Of a DNA stretch of 64,000 bases, positions 36,727 through 47,293 are shown piece by piece. The notes under the pieces were generated by a model. The model searched no databases, was not told where the DNA came from, and worked only from the letters and a program-made list of their open reading frames with translations. Location of the stretch: positions 1 through 64,000 of the forward strand of contig JAIUNZ010000013.1 in assembly GCA_020161455.1 (NCBI GenBank), in the 5' to 3' direction. Origin of the DNA: Bacteroidota bacterium (GTDB lineage Bacteria; Bacteroidota; Bacteroidia; Flavobacteriales; Flavobacteriaceae). How positions within the stretch are numbered: position 1 is the stretch's first letter; each line of letters opens with the position of its first letter. Both the position numbers and the translations under genes were made by a program.

Positions 36727-39700
36727 ATGAAAACAAATTATTTAAAAATCGTAATCTTACTGTTGATTGCCTTTTCAAATCAAAATCTTAGTGCACAATG
36801 TACTTCGGGTTGCCAATACACTATTACAGTACCTAATAATGCAACGCACAATTTGACATCGGGTCAAGTGGTGTGTATAGTTGGTACAGGAAATTTTACC
36901 GGTAAACTAAATAATTTTAATGGAAACACATTATGCATAGGGCCAAATGTTACTTATAATCCCTCTACAACTCCAAATTATAATGGAAATTGGACTATAA
37001 ATAATTATGGGAATTTTGCAAATACTGGAAATTTAAACTTTAATTCTGGCACCAATTTCTATAATGCTTCAACGGGAACAGTAACGTTTTCAAACTTAAG
37101 CTTAAATGCTTCTTTTGTTAATGAAGGAAATTTGACTATCTCAGGATCGATTAGTATAAACAGTAGTGCAAATGTAACTTTAGGTGGATCAACAACGATT
37201 GGTGGTGCTATGAGTAATAATGGAACATTAACTATTAAAGGTTCTGTATCTGCAAGTACAATTAGCAATAACGGTACTGTTATTGGTGGAAATGGTTCGG
37301 ATTGTAATTCAATTAGAGCTACAGGTTCATTTAGTAATAGTGGTGTTTTTGGCGGTTCGGGTTCGGGTTTATTTGTTGGAAATACTGGTGGATCAATACA
37401 AAGTCCTGCCACAACAGGATTACCAAGTGCACCAACAAGTCAACCAACAAATTTGAATTTGACTCTAAGTGGAACAACCATGAATGGTTCGTTTACACAA
37501 GCTTCAAGCACAGTTAGCGGATATGTAATATTAAGAGCTATAAATACTGGCACTGCACCGTCAACGACGAATCCAACAAACATGACTTCTTTAGTAGTAG
37601 GTCAAACGTTGGGTAGTTGGACAGTTGTAGCAATAAATAATGGTCAAACAACCACTACTTTTTCAGATAATATTGGTGCTACGTGTGATAATGTTCATTA
37701 TAGAATATATAGTTTCCGTTCTGCTGGAACTACTTTATGTCGAGTTTACAACACTTCAAACCCATTAACAAAAACAGAAATATTAACCCCTTCAATTACT
37801 TCAACCACTCCTGGGTCTAGAAATGGAACAGGAACTGTTTCGCTTTCTGCAAGTGCTTCAATGGGTTCGGTAGCATGGTTTACTAGTTTGACTGGAGGAA
37901 CTTCAGTTTATACTGGAACTAATTTTACAACACCCTCAATCACAAACACTACAACTTATTATGTTTCTGCTGTTTCTGGCAGTTGTTCTTCAAGTTCAAG
38001 AACAGCAGTAACAGCAACAGTAAACAATCTTCCAGAAATCGACATTACTGGAAATTCAGTTTCAATTGCAAATGGCGATACAACACCTGATTTGTCAGAC
38101 TGGACTGATTTTGGATCGTTAGACATTTCAACAGGAACAGTAATTAGAACTTTTACGGTCTATAATAATGGCTCTTCTACATTAACGCTTTCGAATCCTA
38201 CAATTAGTGGCCCAAATGCTTCTGATTTTAGTGTTAGTACAAACATTAGTGGAACATCTATAAATGGTGGTTTTTACAGAATATTCAGGATAACTTTTAA
38301 TCCAAGTGCAATAGGAATAAGAACAGCAATAATCAACGTTGTTAACAACGACAACACTAAAAATCCATATACATTTACTATTCAAGGAACAGGAACAAAT
38401 GCTGAAATAGATGTTTTAGGCAATGGAATTTCAATTACTGATGGTTCAACAAGCGCATCAGTTTCCAACAATACTGATTTTGGAGTAACAGACATAACTT
38501 CGGGTACAATTACCAAAATATTTACTATAAAAAATTATGGAACTTCTCCTTTACTAATATCAAACCCTACCATTACAGGTGCACACGCATCAGAATTTAC
38601 TATTTCATCTCCTCCTTCTACATTATCCATAAACCCTGGAGGTTCTACAAATTTCTCAGTAACATTTGATCCAGCTGCAATAAGTGTTAGAAGTGCTGTT
38701 ATTAATATAGCTAATAATGATGCAAATGAAAACCCTTATGATTTCGTCATAAGAGGAACTGGAACAAATGCAGAAATTGACATTACTGGAAATTCAGTTT
38801 CAATTGCAAATGGTGATACTACACCTTCTTTAACAGATGCTACAGATTTTGGTTCACTTTATTTAACTGGTGCCTCACAATCAAACTCATTTACTATAAA
38901 AAACATGGGCACAACTACTTTGAGCATTTCAAACCCTGTAATTAGTGGTCCAAATGCTTCAGACTTTACAGTAACTGTAAACCCAGCGACCACAACTGTG
39001 AATGGTGGAACAACAAAATTTTTTACTATTAAATTTGTTCCAAGTGCGGGTGGAATAAGAACAGCCGTAGTTACTTTAAACAATAGTGATTATGATGAAA
39101 ACCCATATGTTTTTACTATTCAAGGCTATGGGGTTAATCCAGAAATTAATATAACAGGCAATGGGGTTTCCATTGTAAATTATGACACCACTCCAACTAG
39201 TGCAGATGGTACTGCTTATGGAAATGTTCTCGTTCCTAGTGGAACTTCTTCAAAAACATATGTAATTCAAAATCTTGGAACATCACCGTTAACAATTTCA
39301 AATCCTGTTATCTCTGGAATAAATCCTTCTGATTTTACCATAACATCTTATCCTTCCACTCTTTCAATTCCTGCAAGTGGAAGCACCTCTTTTACTGTGC
39401 GTTTTTCAACGTCTGTTTTAGGACAAAGAAATGCTGTCATAACAATTGATAATAATGATTATAATGAAAACCCTTATGAATTTTATATAAACGGATATGG
39501 TGATAAAGACACTGATGGTGATGGTATATCCGATTATGAAGATGAAGATGATGACAATGATGGAATTACTGATGCAATCGAGTGTAAAACATGTGTTACC
39601 GATCCATTTATGAATGGTGGTTTTGAAAGCCCAGTCATTGCAGCTTCAAGTTATGCTATTCTTCCAACAGCAAATGTTTCTGGATGGCAAACTAGTGCAG

Positions 39701-42700
39701 AAAATTTTATAGAAATTTGGAGTTCAGGATTTAGTAGTGGTAGTGGTGGACCAGTTCCTGCAGCCGTTGGAAATCAATTTGCAGAATTAAATGCCAATGT
39801 ACCAGGTATATTATATCAAACGTTTTGTTTAAATGGTGCTGGTGGAACAATAAACTGGTCAATCAAACACAGAGGTCGTGGTGGAGTTGATCAAGCTTTC
39901 GTAAAGTTTGGTTCTTCATTAGGAAATGCCATTGCTTCTACCCCTATTGTAACCATGGTTGATGGAAACACTTCATGGGGAACCTATTCGGGATTATATG
40001 TTATTCCAGTAGGTCAAACTCAAATCGTGCTTACTTTTCAAGCGGGCTACACTGGTTCCGGAAGCCAATCAGTAGGAAACTTTATAGATGATGTGCAAGT
40101 AGTTATCAATCAAAAATGTGTTGATACAGATGGTGATGGAATTGCTGACATTGCTGATGTGGATGATGAAAATGATGGTATTCCAGATATTGAAGAAGCT
40201 GGATTCAAAGCCTACAGTAATAACAAAGCAACTTTCGACATGAGTAACCCTGCTTTATGGAAAGATACAAATAACAATGGTTTAAATGATTATATTGAAG
40301 CCATGATTTCTGCTGGAACCTATATCATTCCTGACAATGATAATGACCTTGTGCCAAATCATTTAGATTATGACTCTGATAACGATAGTGTGTTTGACGT
40401 TGATGAAGCTAGTCTTTTAAACGGAGATGGCGATATTAATGGTGACGGTGTTGGTGATGGATTAGATTCTGATGGAGATGGATTATTAGACTTATTTGAT
40501 AATTCACCTACTTTTGGAACCATTGGCAGAGCTTATGCACAAGATACTGATGGAAATGGAACACCTGACTTTTTACAATTAAAAAGTGATGGAATTGTAT
40601 TTGACATTTCAAAAACATTATATGCTAATTTAGATGCAGATAATGATGGAATTATAGATGGTTTTGGTGACTTAGACAGAGATGGAATTAAAGATACATT
40701 TGACACAAACAATACTATTAAAGGCTCTCCAAGAGATTTAAACAGAAAATTATATTTAGATTTTGATGGCAGAAATGATTATGCTGAAGATTCTCAAATT
40801 TTGAGTGGGCTTTCCAATGCAACTTTAATGGCTTGGGTTGATTTAGGAAATGGATTCAACTCAACAGGATATGTTGTTGGTCAAAATAAATTTTATATTA
40901 GAGTCAATTCTAGTCGAAAAATCCAAGTATTTGTAAACGGTAGTAATTTACAGTACAATACCCCTTTAGACAAAAACAGATGGTATCATATTGCAGCAGT
41001 ACTAGGCAATGGAGAATTAAAAATCTATTTAAACGGAACTGAAGTTGCTTCAAAAGTTTATACTTCTAGCATAGCAAGTGATACAACATTATTAACATTA
41101 GGTAAAAATCCTTCTGCTTTAAATAGTTTCTTCGAAGGAAAAATTGATGAAGTAAGAGTATTCAATGAAGCACTGACCGAAAAACAACTTCAACGAATTG
41201 TACACCAAGAAATTGAAAATAATAGTGGTGAAATTAGAGGAACTGTAATCCCAAAAAACATTGGATCATTACCTTATAATTCTTTGTTACGTTACTATAG
41301 AATGGACACATTTAAAGATGATATTATCGATGATTTGACAACACCTACTGTAGATTTAATTACTGGTATGAAAATGTACAATCACAAAGTTATCAATTAC
41401 CAACAAGCACCAATGCCTTTTGTAACGCTTAGAGACGGAACATTTGCTACTGCTGTAAATGACCCTTCAAAAGATATTAAAGGAATGGATGTTATTGATA
41501 ATGATGCCACAATTATACAAGTAAATCACAACATTACTGAAACTGGTAATAACACTGATATAGGTATGATTATCAATGCAGGTGCAAGTGTTAATGTAAC
41601 CAATGACACTAAAATGCAAAACGAATGGTATTTAAAAATGGATGGAAAAATAGACTTAGTTGGTAAATCACAGTTAATACAAACAGAAGAGTCAGAATTG
41701 GTTGCTACTAGTGCTGGTTCTCTTGAAAGAGACCAACAAGGTCAATCAAATAGGTTTAACTATAACTACTGGTCTTCTCCTGTAAGCTCTATAAATAACA
41801 CTACTATTAATCATGGTTACACTGTTGCTGGTGTGATGAAAGACGGTACAGATGTAAACAACGTTAGAAACTTACAATGGACAACAGGAACTAATAGTAG
41901 TGCTACTTCGCCAATTACTTTGAGTAGCTACTGGATATTTAAATTCCAAAACGTAGGAAACAATTATTACAATTGGGTTTCTGTTGGAAAAGATGGCACG
42001 CTTCTTCCTGGTCAAGGTTATACTTTAAAAGGTAGTAATGCTGCAACTCCTACTCAAAATTATACTTATGTTGGAAAACCAAATAATGGAACCATCACAA
42101 GTCCAGTTGGAGCAAATAATCTAATGCTAGCAGGTAACCCTTATCCATCAGCTATTGATGCCGATAAATTTATAGAAGACAATACTGCTTCAATCACAGG
42201 AACATTATATTTCTGGGAACACTATAGCACTAACGCATCTCACAACACCGTGGCTTATCAAGGTGGATATGCAGCCTACAATAGAACTGGTGGAACTGCT
42301 CCAGTTGCTCCTTCCATTATTAGTGGATTAGGTTCAAGTAGCAAAACTCCTAAGAGATTTATTCCAGTCGGACAAGGATTCTTTGTTACAGGCTCGGCTA
42401 CTGGCGGAACAATAACTTTCAATAATAGTCAACGATTATTTGTAAAAGAAGACAATGCAGCTTCATTTACAATGTTTAGAAATGCAGCCGAAAGTTTAAC
42501 TACTGCTACAAACAATTCTGAAGACACTTATACTACTGAACAATTTATGAAATTCAGATTGGGATACAATTCTGCCAATAATTACCACAGACAAATATTG
42601 TTAGGATTTATGAACGAGCATGCTACCGCTGGAATTGACCCAGGATATGATGCGCTAAACTTTGAAACTTTAAGCAATGATATGTATTTTATAAAAGGAA

Positions 42701-43233
42701 CAAATAAGTTGAACATTTGTGGCGAAGGAGTCTTCAATATAGACAATACATATCCGTTGGGTGTTAAAAATGCTGTTGCTGGTAATGTAACTTTTGTACT
42801 TGATAATTTAGAAAATGTAGATAACAACCAACAAGTTTATATCTTTGATAATGTTACCAATACCTACAACAGTATTAAAGGACAAAACTTCGAGGTTACG
42901 CTACCTGCAGGAGTAACTGATAATCGCTTCACATTAACGTTCAAAAACGGAACACCTGATCTGGGAACGAGTGAAAATGAATTGACAAATGGCATACTGG
43001 TTACAAATTCGCAAGTAGCCAACACGATTAACATTAAAAATCAATTAATGGAAGCAACTGCCAAAAGTGTAGTATTGTTCAACATACTTGGTCAACAAAT
43101 CACTTCTTGGGATGTTGAAAACCTTGACCAAAGCAATATTGTTCTTCCAACCAATGGTATCAGCACAGGTGCTTATATCGTAAAAGTAATTACCGACAAA
43201 GGTAATATTAGCAAGAAAATCCTAATTAAGTAG
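36727..43233 (+). CDS. Giant exported protein: anchor-D repeats, LamG-like domain, type IX sorting domain
   Basis: 2168 residues with a signal peptide ending at NLSAQ. About 25-230 is rich in N, G, S and T with beta-helix-like steps (NNGTLTIKGS). About 436-918 holds four choice-of-anchor-D units of about 121 residues, each starting EIDITGNSVSIANGDT or similar and ending NPYxFxIxGxGxN. About 925-950 and 1135-1160 are Asp-rich calcium-binding stretches (DTDGDGISDYEDEDDDNDG). About 1340-1500 is a LamG/concanavalin-like domain (LYLDFDGRNDYAEDSQ...EGKIDEVRVFNEAL). About 1620-2080 is a conserved region with LMLAGNPYPSAIDADKFI. The last 75 residues (NILGQQITSWDV...GAYIVKVITDKG) are a type A sorting domain. 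Probable cell-surface adhesin. Confidence 0.9.
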   Translation: MKTNYLKIVILLLIAFSNQNLSAQCTSGCQYTITVPNNATHNLTSGQVVCIVGTGNFTGKLNNFNGNTLCIGPNVTYNPSTTPNYNGNWTINNYGNFANTGNLNFNSGTNFYNASTGTVTFSNLSLNASFVNEGNLTISGSISINSSANVTLGGSTTIGGAMSNNGTLTIKGSVSASTISNNGTVIGGNGSDCNSIRATGSFSNSGVFGGSGSGLFVGNTGGSIQSPATTGLPSAPTSQPTNLNLTLSGTTMNGSFTQASSTVSGYVILRAINTGTAPSTTNPTNMTSLVVGQTLGSWTVVAINNGQTTTTFSDNIGATCDNVHYRIYSFRSAGTTLCRVYNTSNPLTKTEILTPSITSTTPGSRNGTGTVSLSASASMGSVAWFTSLTGGTSVYTGTNFTTPSITNTTTYYVSAVSGSCSSSSRTAVTATVNNLPEIDITGNSVSIANGDTTPDLSDWTDFGSLDISTGTVIRTFTVYNNGSSTLTLSNPTISGPNASDFSVSTNISGTSINGGFYRIFRITFNPSAIGIRTAIINVVNNDNTKNPYTFTIQGTGTNAEIDVLGNGISITDGSTSASVSNNTDFGVTDITSGTITKIFTIKNYGTSPLLISNPTITGAHASEFTISSPPSTLSINPGGSTNFSVTFDPAAISVRSAVINIANNDANENPYDFVIRGTGTNAEIDITGNSVSIANGDTTPSLTDATDFGSLYLTGASQSNSFTIKNMGTTTLSISNPVISGPNASDFTVTVNPATTTVNGGTTKFFTIKFVPSAGGIRTAVVTLNNSDYDENPYVFTIQGYGVNPEINITGNGVSIVNYDTTPTSADGTAYGNVLVPSGTSSKTYVIQNLGTSPLTISNPVISGINPSDFTITSYPSTLSIPASGSTSFTVRFSTSVLGQRNAVITIDNNDYNENPYEFYINGYGDKDTDGDGISDYEDEDDDNDGITDAIECKTCVTDPFMNGGFESPVIAASSYAILPTANVSGWQTSAENFIEIWSSGFSSGSGGPVPAAVGNQFAELNANVPGILYQTFCLNGAGGTINWSIKHRGRGGVDQAFVKFGSSLGNAIASTPIVTMVDGNTSWGTYSGLYVIPVGQTQIVLTFQAGYTGSGSQSVGNFIDDVQVVINQKCVDTDGDGIADIADVDDENDGIPDIEEAGFKAYSNNKATFDMSNPALWKDTNNNGLNDYIEAMISAGTYIIPDNDNDLVPNHLDYDSDNDSVFDVDEASLLNGDGDINGDGVGDGLDSDGDGLLDLFDNSPTFGTIGRAYAQDTDGNGTPDFLQLKSDGIVFDISKTLYANLDADNDGIIDGFGDLDRDGIKDTFDTNNTIKGSPRDLNRKLYLDFDGRNDYAEDSQILSGLSNATLMAWVDLGNGFNSTGYVVGQNKFYIRVNSSRKIQVFVNGSNLQYNTPLDKNRWYHIAAVLGNGELKIYLNGTEVASKVYTSSIASDTTLLTLGKNPSALNSFFEGKIDEVRVFNEALTEKQLQRIVHQEIENNSGEIRGTVIPKNIGSLPYNSLLRYYRMDTFKDDIIDDLTTPTVDLITGMKMYNHKVINYQQAPMPFVTLRDGTFATAVNDPSKDIKGMDVIDNDATIIQVNHNITETGNNTDIGMIINAGASVNVTNDTKMQNEWYLKMDGKIDLVGKSQLIQTEESELVATSAGSLERDQQGQSNRFNYNYWSSPVSSINNTTINHGYTVAGVMKDGTDVNNVRNLQWTTGTNSSATSPITLSSYWIFKFQNVGNNYYNWVSVGKDGTLLPGQGYTLKGSNAATPTQNYTYVGKPNNGTITSPVGANNLMLAGNPYPSAIDADKFIEDNTASITGTLYFWEHYSTNASHNTVAYQGGYAAYNRTGGTAPVAPSIISGLGSSSKTPKRFIPVGQGFFVTGSATGGTITFNNSQRLFVKEDNAASFTMFRNAAESLTTATNNSEDTYTTEQFMKFRLGYNSANNYHRQILLGFMNEHATAGIDPGYDALNFETLSNDMYFIKGTNKLNICGEGVFNIDNTYPLGVKNAVAGNVTFVLDNLENVDNNQQVYIFDNVTNTYNSIKGQNFEVTLPAGVTDNRFTLTFKNGTPDLGTSENELTNGILVTNSQVANTINIKNQLMEATAKSVVLFNILGQQITSWDVENLDQSNIVLPTNGISTGAYIVKVITDKGNISKKILIK

Positions 43234-43296
43234 TTTTTTATAATTTTTTTTGACGAAAAGATTCCCCCCAAATTTCAAAGATTTCCCCAAATCTGA

Positions 43297-43327
43297 AAAA
43301 CTCCCTCCTACACAAGGGAGTTTTTTT
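43297..43327 (+). terminator. Terminator of the giant exported protein gene
   Basis: AAAAACTCCCT / AGGGAGTTTTT with an 8-nt loop and a T-run, about 65 bp after the stop. Confidence 0.85.
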
Positions 43328-43336
43328 ATTTCCTAT

Positions 43337-43614
43337 ACCCTATGAGCGTAGCATAGTATCCTAAAGCGTTTAGATATATATCCTACGAGCGTAGCATAGC
43401 ATCCTAAAGCGTTTAGACATATATCCTATGAGCGTAGCATAGCATCCTAAAGCGTTTAGACATATACCCTACGAGCGTAGCATAGTATCCTAAAGCGTTT
43501 AGACATATATCCTATGAGCGTAGCATAGCATCCTAAAGCGTTTAGACATATACCCTACGAGCGTAGCATAGCATCCTAAAGCGTTTAGACATATACCCTA
43601 CGAGCGTAGCATGT
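43337..43614. repeat. 43-bp tandem repeat array, about 6.5 units
   Basis: TAYGAGCGTAGCATAG starts at 43341, 43384, 43427, 43470, 43513, 43556 and 43599: seven copies at exactly 43-bp steps, the last unit truncated next to the hisS stop codon. Each unit has two small palindromes: CTACG-AG-CGTAG (imperfect when the third base pair is T) and CTAAA-GCG-TTTAG. Units differ only at a few C/T or G/A positions. There are no spacers, so it is not a CRISPR array. No ORF crosses it. Confidence 0.95.
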
Positions 43615-43616
43615 AA

Positions 43617-44975
43617 TTATGAAAGTTTTTTGATAAGATGTGTTACATCTAGCACCAATTGTTCGCCTGTTTTTAAATCTTTCAACGTAACGTTGTTGCC
43701 TTCTATTTCTTTTACCACAAAAGGAATTCCCCGGCGTTCGGCGTGTTTAAATTGTTTGTCTATTTTTGAAGCATCTGGGTACAACTCGGCTTTGATGTTT
43801 TCTTTTCTTAGTGTAGTGATGGTTTTCATAGCTTCAAAAGCCTCTTTTTCACCATAATTTAAAAACAAAACCTGCGTAGTATTGGTAACTGTTTCTGGAA
43901 ATAAATTTAGTTCTTCCAAAACCAAATAGATTCTATCGAGACCAAAAGAAATACCCACGCCACTCATGTTTTTTAGACCAAAAATTCCTGTCAAATCATC
44001 ATATCTTCCGCCGCCGCCTATAGAACCCATGGCTACTTCTTTGGGTGCTGCTACTTCAAAAATGGCTCCTGTATAATAATTTAATCCGCGAGCTAAGGTT
44101 ACATCTAAGTCTAAATTGGCTTGCTGCAAACCTAATTTGGACACGTTTTCACAAATAAAGCGCAACTCTTCTACGCCTTTTTTTCCTTCTTCTGAATTAG
44201 AAAGTAATGCCGAAAGTTTTGCTAATTTTTCATCAATAGTTCCAGTGAAGTTAAATAATGGCTGCACTTTTTCTAAAGCTGTTTCAGAGATTCCTTTTTC
44301 GAGCATTTCTTTTTTAACGCCTTCCTCGCCTATTTTGTCTAGCTTATCTAGTGCCACTGTAAAATCAATCAACTTATCCGAAGCGCCAATTACCTCAGCG
44401 ATTCCCGATAATATTTTACGATTATTGATTTTGATAGTAACACCATTCAAACCTAAATTGGCAAAAACAGCATCGTATAATTGTACCAACTCTACTTCTT
44501 GCCACAACGACGTAGAACCTACAACATCGGCATCGCATTGATAAAATTCTCTAAAACGTCCTTTTTGTGGTCTATCAGCACGCCAAACGGGTTGAATTTG
44601 ATAACGCTTAAAAGGAAATTCAATCTCGTTTTGGTGTTGCACCACATATCTAGCAAACGGAACGGTTAAATCATAACGAAGTGCTTTTTCGGAGATTTTC
44701 CCGGTTAGTTGTTTGTAGTTTATTGTTTGTAGTTCTTCAAAAGGCACTTTATCTAAATAATCCCCAGAATTCAATATTTTAAAAATCAAACGGTCGCCTT
44801 CTTCACCATATTTTCCCATCAAGGTATCAGAGTTTTCAAAACTTGGTGTTTCAATAGGTTGATAACCATAGTTTTCAAAATGCTTACGCATTACAGCAAT
44901 AATATAGTTACGTTTTGAAACCTCAACTGGTGAAAAATCTCTTGTTCCTTTAGGAATGCTTGGTTTTTGTGCCAT
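43617..44975 (-). CDS. hisS: Histidyl-tRNA synthetase
   Basis: A 452-residue class II synthetase. It begins [22 protein letters not shown]. Motif 2 is [23 protein letters not shown]. The histidine-specific stretches [15 protein letters not shown] and [17 protein letters not shown] are present, and motif 3 is [18 protein letters not shown]. The C-terminal anticodon-binding domain spans about 365-452. Its stop codon lies only 3 bp from the end of the 43-bp repeat array, so the array may lie within its 3' untranslated region. Confidence 0.97.
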   Translation of the reverse strand: MAQKPSIPKGTRDFSPVEVSKRNYIIAVMRKHFENYGYQPIETPSFENSDTLMGKYGEEGDRLIFKILNSGDYLDKVPFEELQTINYKQLTGKISEKALRYDLTVPFARYVVQHQNEIEFPFKRYQIQPVWRADRPQKGRFREFYQCDADVVGSTSLWQEVELVQLYDAVFANLGLNGVTIKINNRKILSGIAEVIGASDKLIDFTVALDKLDKIGEEGVKKEMLEKGISETALEKVQPLFNFTGTIDEKLAKLSALLSNSEEGKKGVEELRFICENVSKLGLQQANLDLDVTLARGLNYYTGAIFEVAAPKEVAMGSIGGGGRYDDLTGIFGLKNMSGVGISFGLDRIYLVLEELNLFPETVTNTTQVLFLNYGEKEAFEAMKTITTLRKENIKAELYPDASKIDKQFKHAERRGIPFVVKEIEGNNVTLKDLKTGEQLVLDVTHLIKKLS

Positions 44976-45145
44976 TTTATTTTAGATAATAGATTTAAAG
45001 ATGATAGAAAATAGACTTCAAAAATTGAAAGCTACTATACAACATCTGATATTGACAGTGCAAATATCTTATTTTTTACTCCTTTTTAAAATTGATTTTG
45101 GATAAACTTGTAACAAAAACTGTATTTTAGTGTCAAATTGATGTT

Positions 45146-46390
45146 ATGTTTAAACTTTTCTTAGAAAATATAAAAATTGCACTTGGTTCAATTCGCACTC
45201 AATTATTGAGAACGATATTGACTATTCTAATTATCGCTCTAGGAATTTGGGCGTTAGTTGGTATTCTAACGGTAGTTTCTGCGCTAGAAAACACACTATC
45301 GGCCAATTTTGCATCAATGGGTTCGAACACTTTTAATATCAATCGCTATGAATTTACCGCTAGAAGAAATGGTGGCGATGAAGTTCAAAAAGTTAATCCA
45401 ATCATTTCCTATCCGGAAGCCAAGGCTTTTAAAGAGCATTTTGATTTTCCTTCAACCAATACTTCTATTTCATTTTATGCTACCTCAACGGCCGAAGTAA
45501 AATTTGAAAACGAGAAAACAGATCCTGAAATTTCTGTAGTTGGCGTGGATGAATTCTATATACCAAACTCTGGATTAGAAGTTACACAAGGAAGAAATTT
45601 CAATAAATTTGACATTGATAACAACACCTATAGCTGCGTTGTAGGTTCCGATTTTGCCACAAAAGGTTTGCTAAAAGACATCAATCCGATTGGTAAAATA
45701 CTTTCGGTTCGTGGTGCAAAATTTAAAGTAATTGGCGTTTTAAAAGAGAAAGGTTCCACCTTTGGAAACAGTCAAGATTTGCGAATGATGATACCTATTC
45801 AAGTAGCACGTTCCATGTTTTCGGCTCCAAACATAAATTACACAATTAGTTCGATGGTGCAACAAAAAGAGTTTCTTGATGCAGCTATTAACGAAGCATT
45901 GGTTACGATGCGACAAGTGCGTAAGCTAAATCCAGTAGAAGACAATAATTTTGGTATTTCAAGAAGTGATGATTTAATCAACAGAATTGCCGAAATGACT
46001 GGTGTGTTAAACATTTCGGCTTGGGTAATTGGCATCATCACTATTTTTGGTTCTTCTATTGCATTGATGAACATTATGCTCGTTTCTGTAACCGAAAGAA
46101 CACGTGAGATTGGAGTTAGAAAAGCACTTGGTGCCAAACGAAATACTATCGCTTTTCAATTTTTTGTCGAAACATTAATCATTGGACAATTGGGTGGATT
46201 GGTTGGAATTCTACTTGGGATTACTACTGGTTATTTGATAGCGGTAGCCATTGATTTTTCTTTTGTGATACCTTGGTTGGCAATTATGGCTGCTGTTTTG
46301 ACAACCTTTATTGTAGCAGTGGTTTCGGGCTCTTATCCAGCTTTAAAAGCATCAAGATTAGACCCAATTGAAGCATTGCGCTACGAATAA
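45146..46390 (+). CDS. ABC transporter permease, MacB/FtsX type
   Basis: A 414-residue inner membrane protein. One membrane span is near 18-45 (TILTILIIALGIWALVGILTVV). A periplasmic MacB-PCD domain occupies about 50-265. Three spans at about 285-310, 340-365 and 375-400 form the FtsX core, with MLVSVTERTREIGVRKALGAKR between spans 2 and 3 and the ending SRLDPIEALRYE. Such permeases pair with an ATPase and act in efflux or lipoprotein release rather than classic substrate import. No ATPase gene is adjacent, so the partner must be encoded elsewhere. Its 3' end overlaps that of convergent prmC by 10 bp. Confidence 0.9.
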   Translation: MFKLFLENIKIALGSIRTQLLRTILTILIIALGIWALVGILTVVSALENTLSANFASMGSNTFNINRYEFTARRNGGDEVQKVNPIISYPEAKAFKEHFDFPSTNTSISFYATSTAEVKFENEKTDPEISVVGVDEFYIPNSGLEVTQGRNFNKFDIDNNTYSCVVGSDFATKGLLKDINPIGKILSVRGAKFKVIGVLKEKGSTFGNSQDLRMMIPIQVARSMFSAPNINYTISSMVQQKEFLDAAINEALVTMRQVRKLNPVEDNNFGISRSDDLINRIAEMTGVLNISAWVIGIITIFGSSIALMNIMLVSVTERTREIGVRKALGAKRNTIAFQFFVETLIIGQLGGLVGILLGITTGYLIAVAIDFSFVIPWLAIMAAVLTTFIVAVVSGSYPALKASRLDPIEALRYE

Positions 46391-47280
46391 TTATTAGTTT
46401 TACTACAACTTATCATTCTATCGTTACCATAGATATCTTGCAATAACTCAATGTTTTTGAAATCCATTTTTTCAAGTAGAGTAACGGTTTCTTTTCCTAA
46501 ATATTGATTGATTTCGAAGTATAACTTACCGTTTTCTGTTAAACTTTTCTTGGCGAGTTGAGCAATTTTTCTATAAAAAATTAAGGCATCATTATCTTCT
46601 ACAAAAAGTGCTAAATGAGGCTCATATTCTAAAACATTCGTTTTAATTTCTTCTTTTTCCAACATTCTAACATACGGCGGATTTGAAACGATAATATCAA
46701 AAAAAGTTGGACGTTGGAAGCTAGAAGTTGGAAGTTTAATCAATTCATCAATTTCTAATATATTTTGTTGAATAAAGTTCACTTCTACTCCATTCTGTTT
46801 TGCATTTTCTTGTGCTGTTAGTATTGCTTTTTCAGAAACATCGATAGCAAAGACTTTTGCATTTGGTAAATTTTTAGCCAACGAAATTGCAATACAGCCT
46901 GAACCTGTTCCAATATCGATGACTTTCAAATCAGTACTTTGCACTTTTTCTTTCGTGCTTTTCAAAATCAATTCTACTAATTCTTCTGTTTCTGGTCTTG
47001 GAATTAAAACATTTTCATTTACCAAAAATTTTAACCCATAAAATTCAGTTTCGCCTAATATGTATTGAATCGGTTTTTGAGTTTTTAATTCAGTAAGTTT
47101 GTTTTGCCATCTAACCATATCGTTTTCAGAAATTTCAAAATCTGGGTTTAAAGCTAAATCTATTCGTTTTAACTGATATAAATGTTCCAAAATTAAATAG
47201 AAAAAACTGGTTGCTTCCATTTCGTCATAAATAGTCGAAAGCTCTTGGAGAAAATAGGATTTATATGTTTTAATCAACAT
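46381..47280 (-). CDS. prmC: Peptide chain release factor glutamine methyltransferase
   Basis: A 299-residue SAM-dependent enzyme that methylates the Gln of the GGQ motif in release factors. The N-terminal helical domain spans about 1-90, with PIQYILGETEFYGLKFLVNENVLIPRPETEELVE, the family's conserved entry. The SAM-binding motif is VIDIGTGSGCIAISLA (near 120), and the catalytic NPPY motif is in IIVSNPPYVRM (near 195). Somewhat longer than usual. The last 10 bp are shared with the convergent permease gene. The GNAT gene lies 13 bp upstream on the same strand. Confidence 0.95.
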   Translation of the reverse strand: MLIKTYKSYFLQELSTIYDEMEATSFFYLILEHLYQLKRIDLALNPDFEISENDMVRWQNKLTELKTQKPIQYILGETEFYGLKFLVNENVLIPRPETEELVELILKSTKEKVQSTDLKVIDIGTGSGCIAISLAKNLPNAKVFAIDVSEKAILTAQENAKQNGVEVNFIQQNILEIDELIKLPTSSFQRPTFFDIIVSNPPYVRMLEKEEIKTNVLEYEPHLALFVEDNDALIFYRKIAQLAKKSLTENGKLYFEINQYLGKETVTLLEKMDFKNIELLQDIYGNDRMISCSKTNNYS

Positions 47281-47293
47281 TGAAATTTGGAAT

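Noticed and set aside
43337-43614. CRISPR-like direct repeats
   Set aside because: The 43-bp units are contiguous with no unique spacers, and no cas gene is present in the window.
45146-46390. Complete ABC transporter locus
   Set aside because: Only the permease is present; no ATPase or membrane-fusion gene adjoins it.
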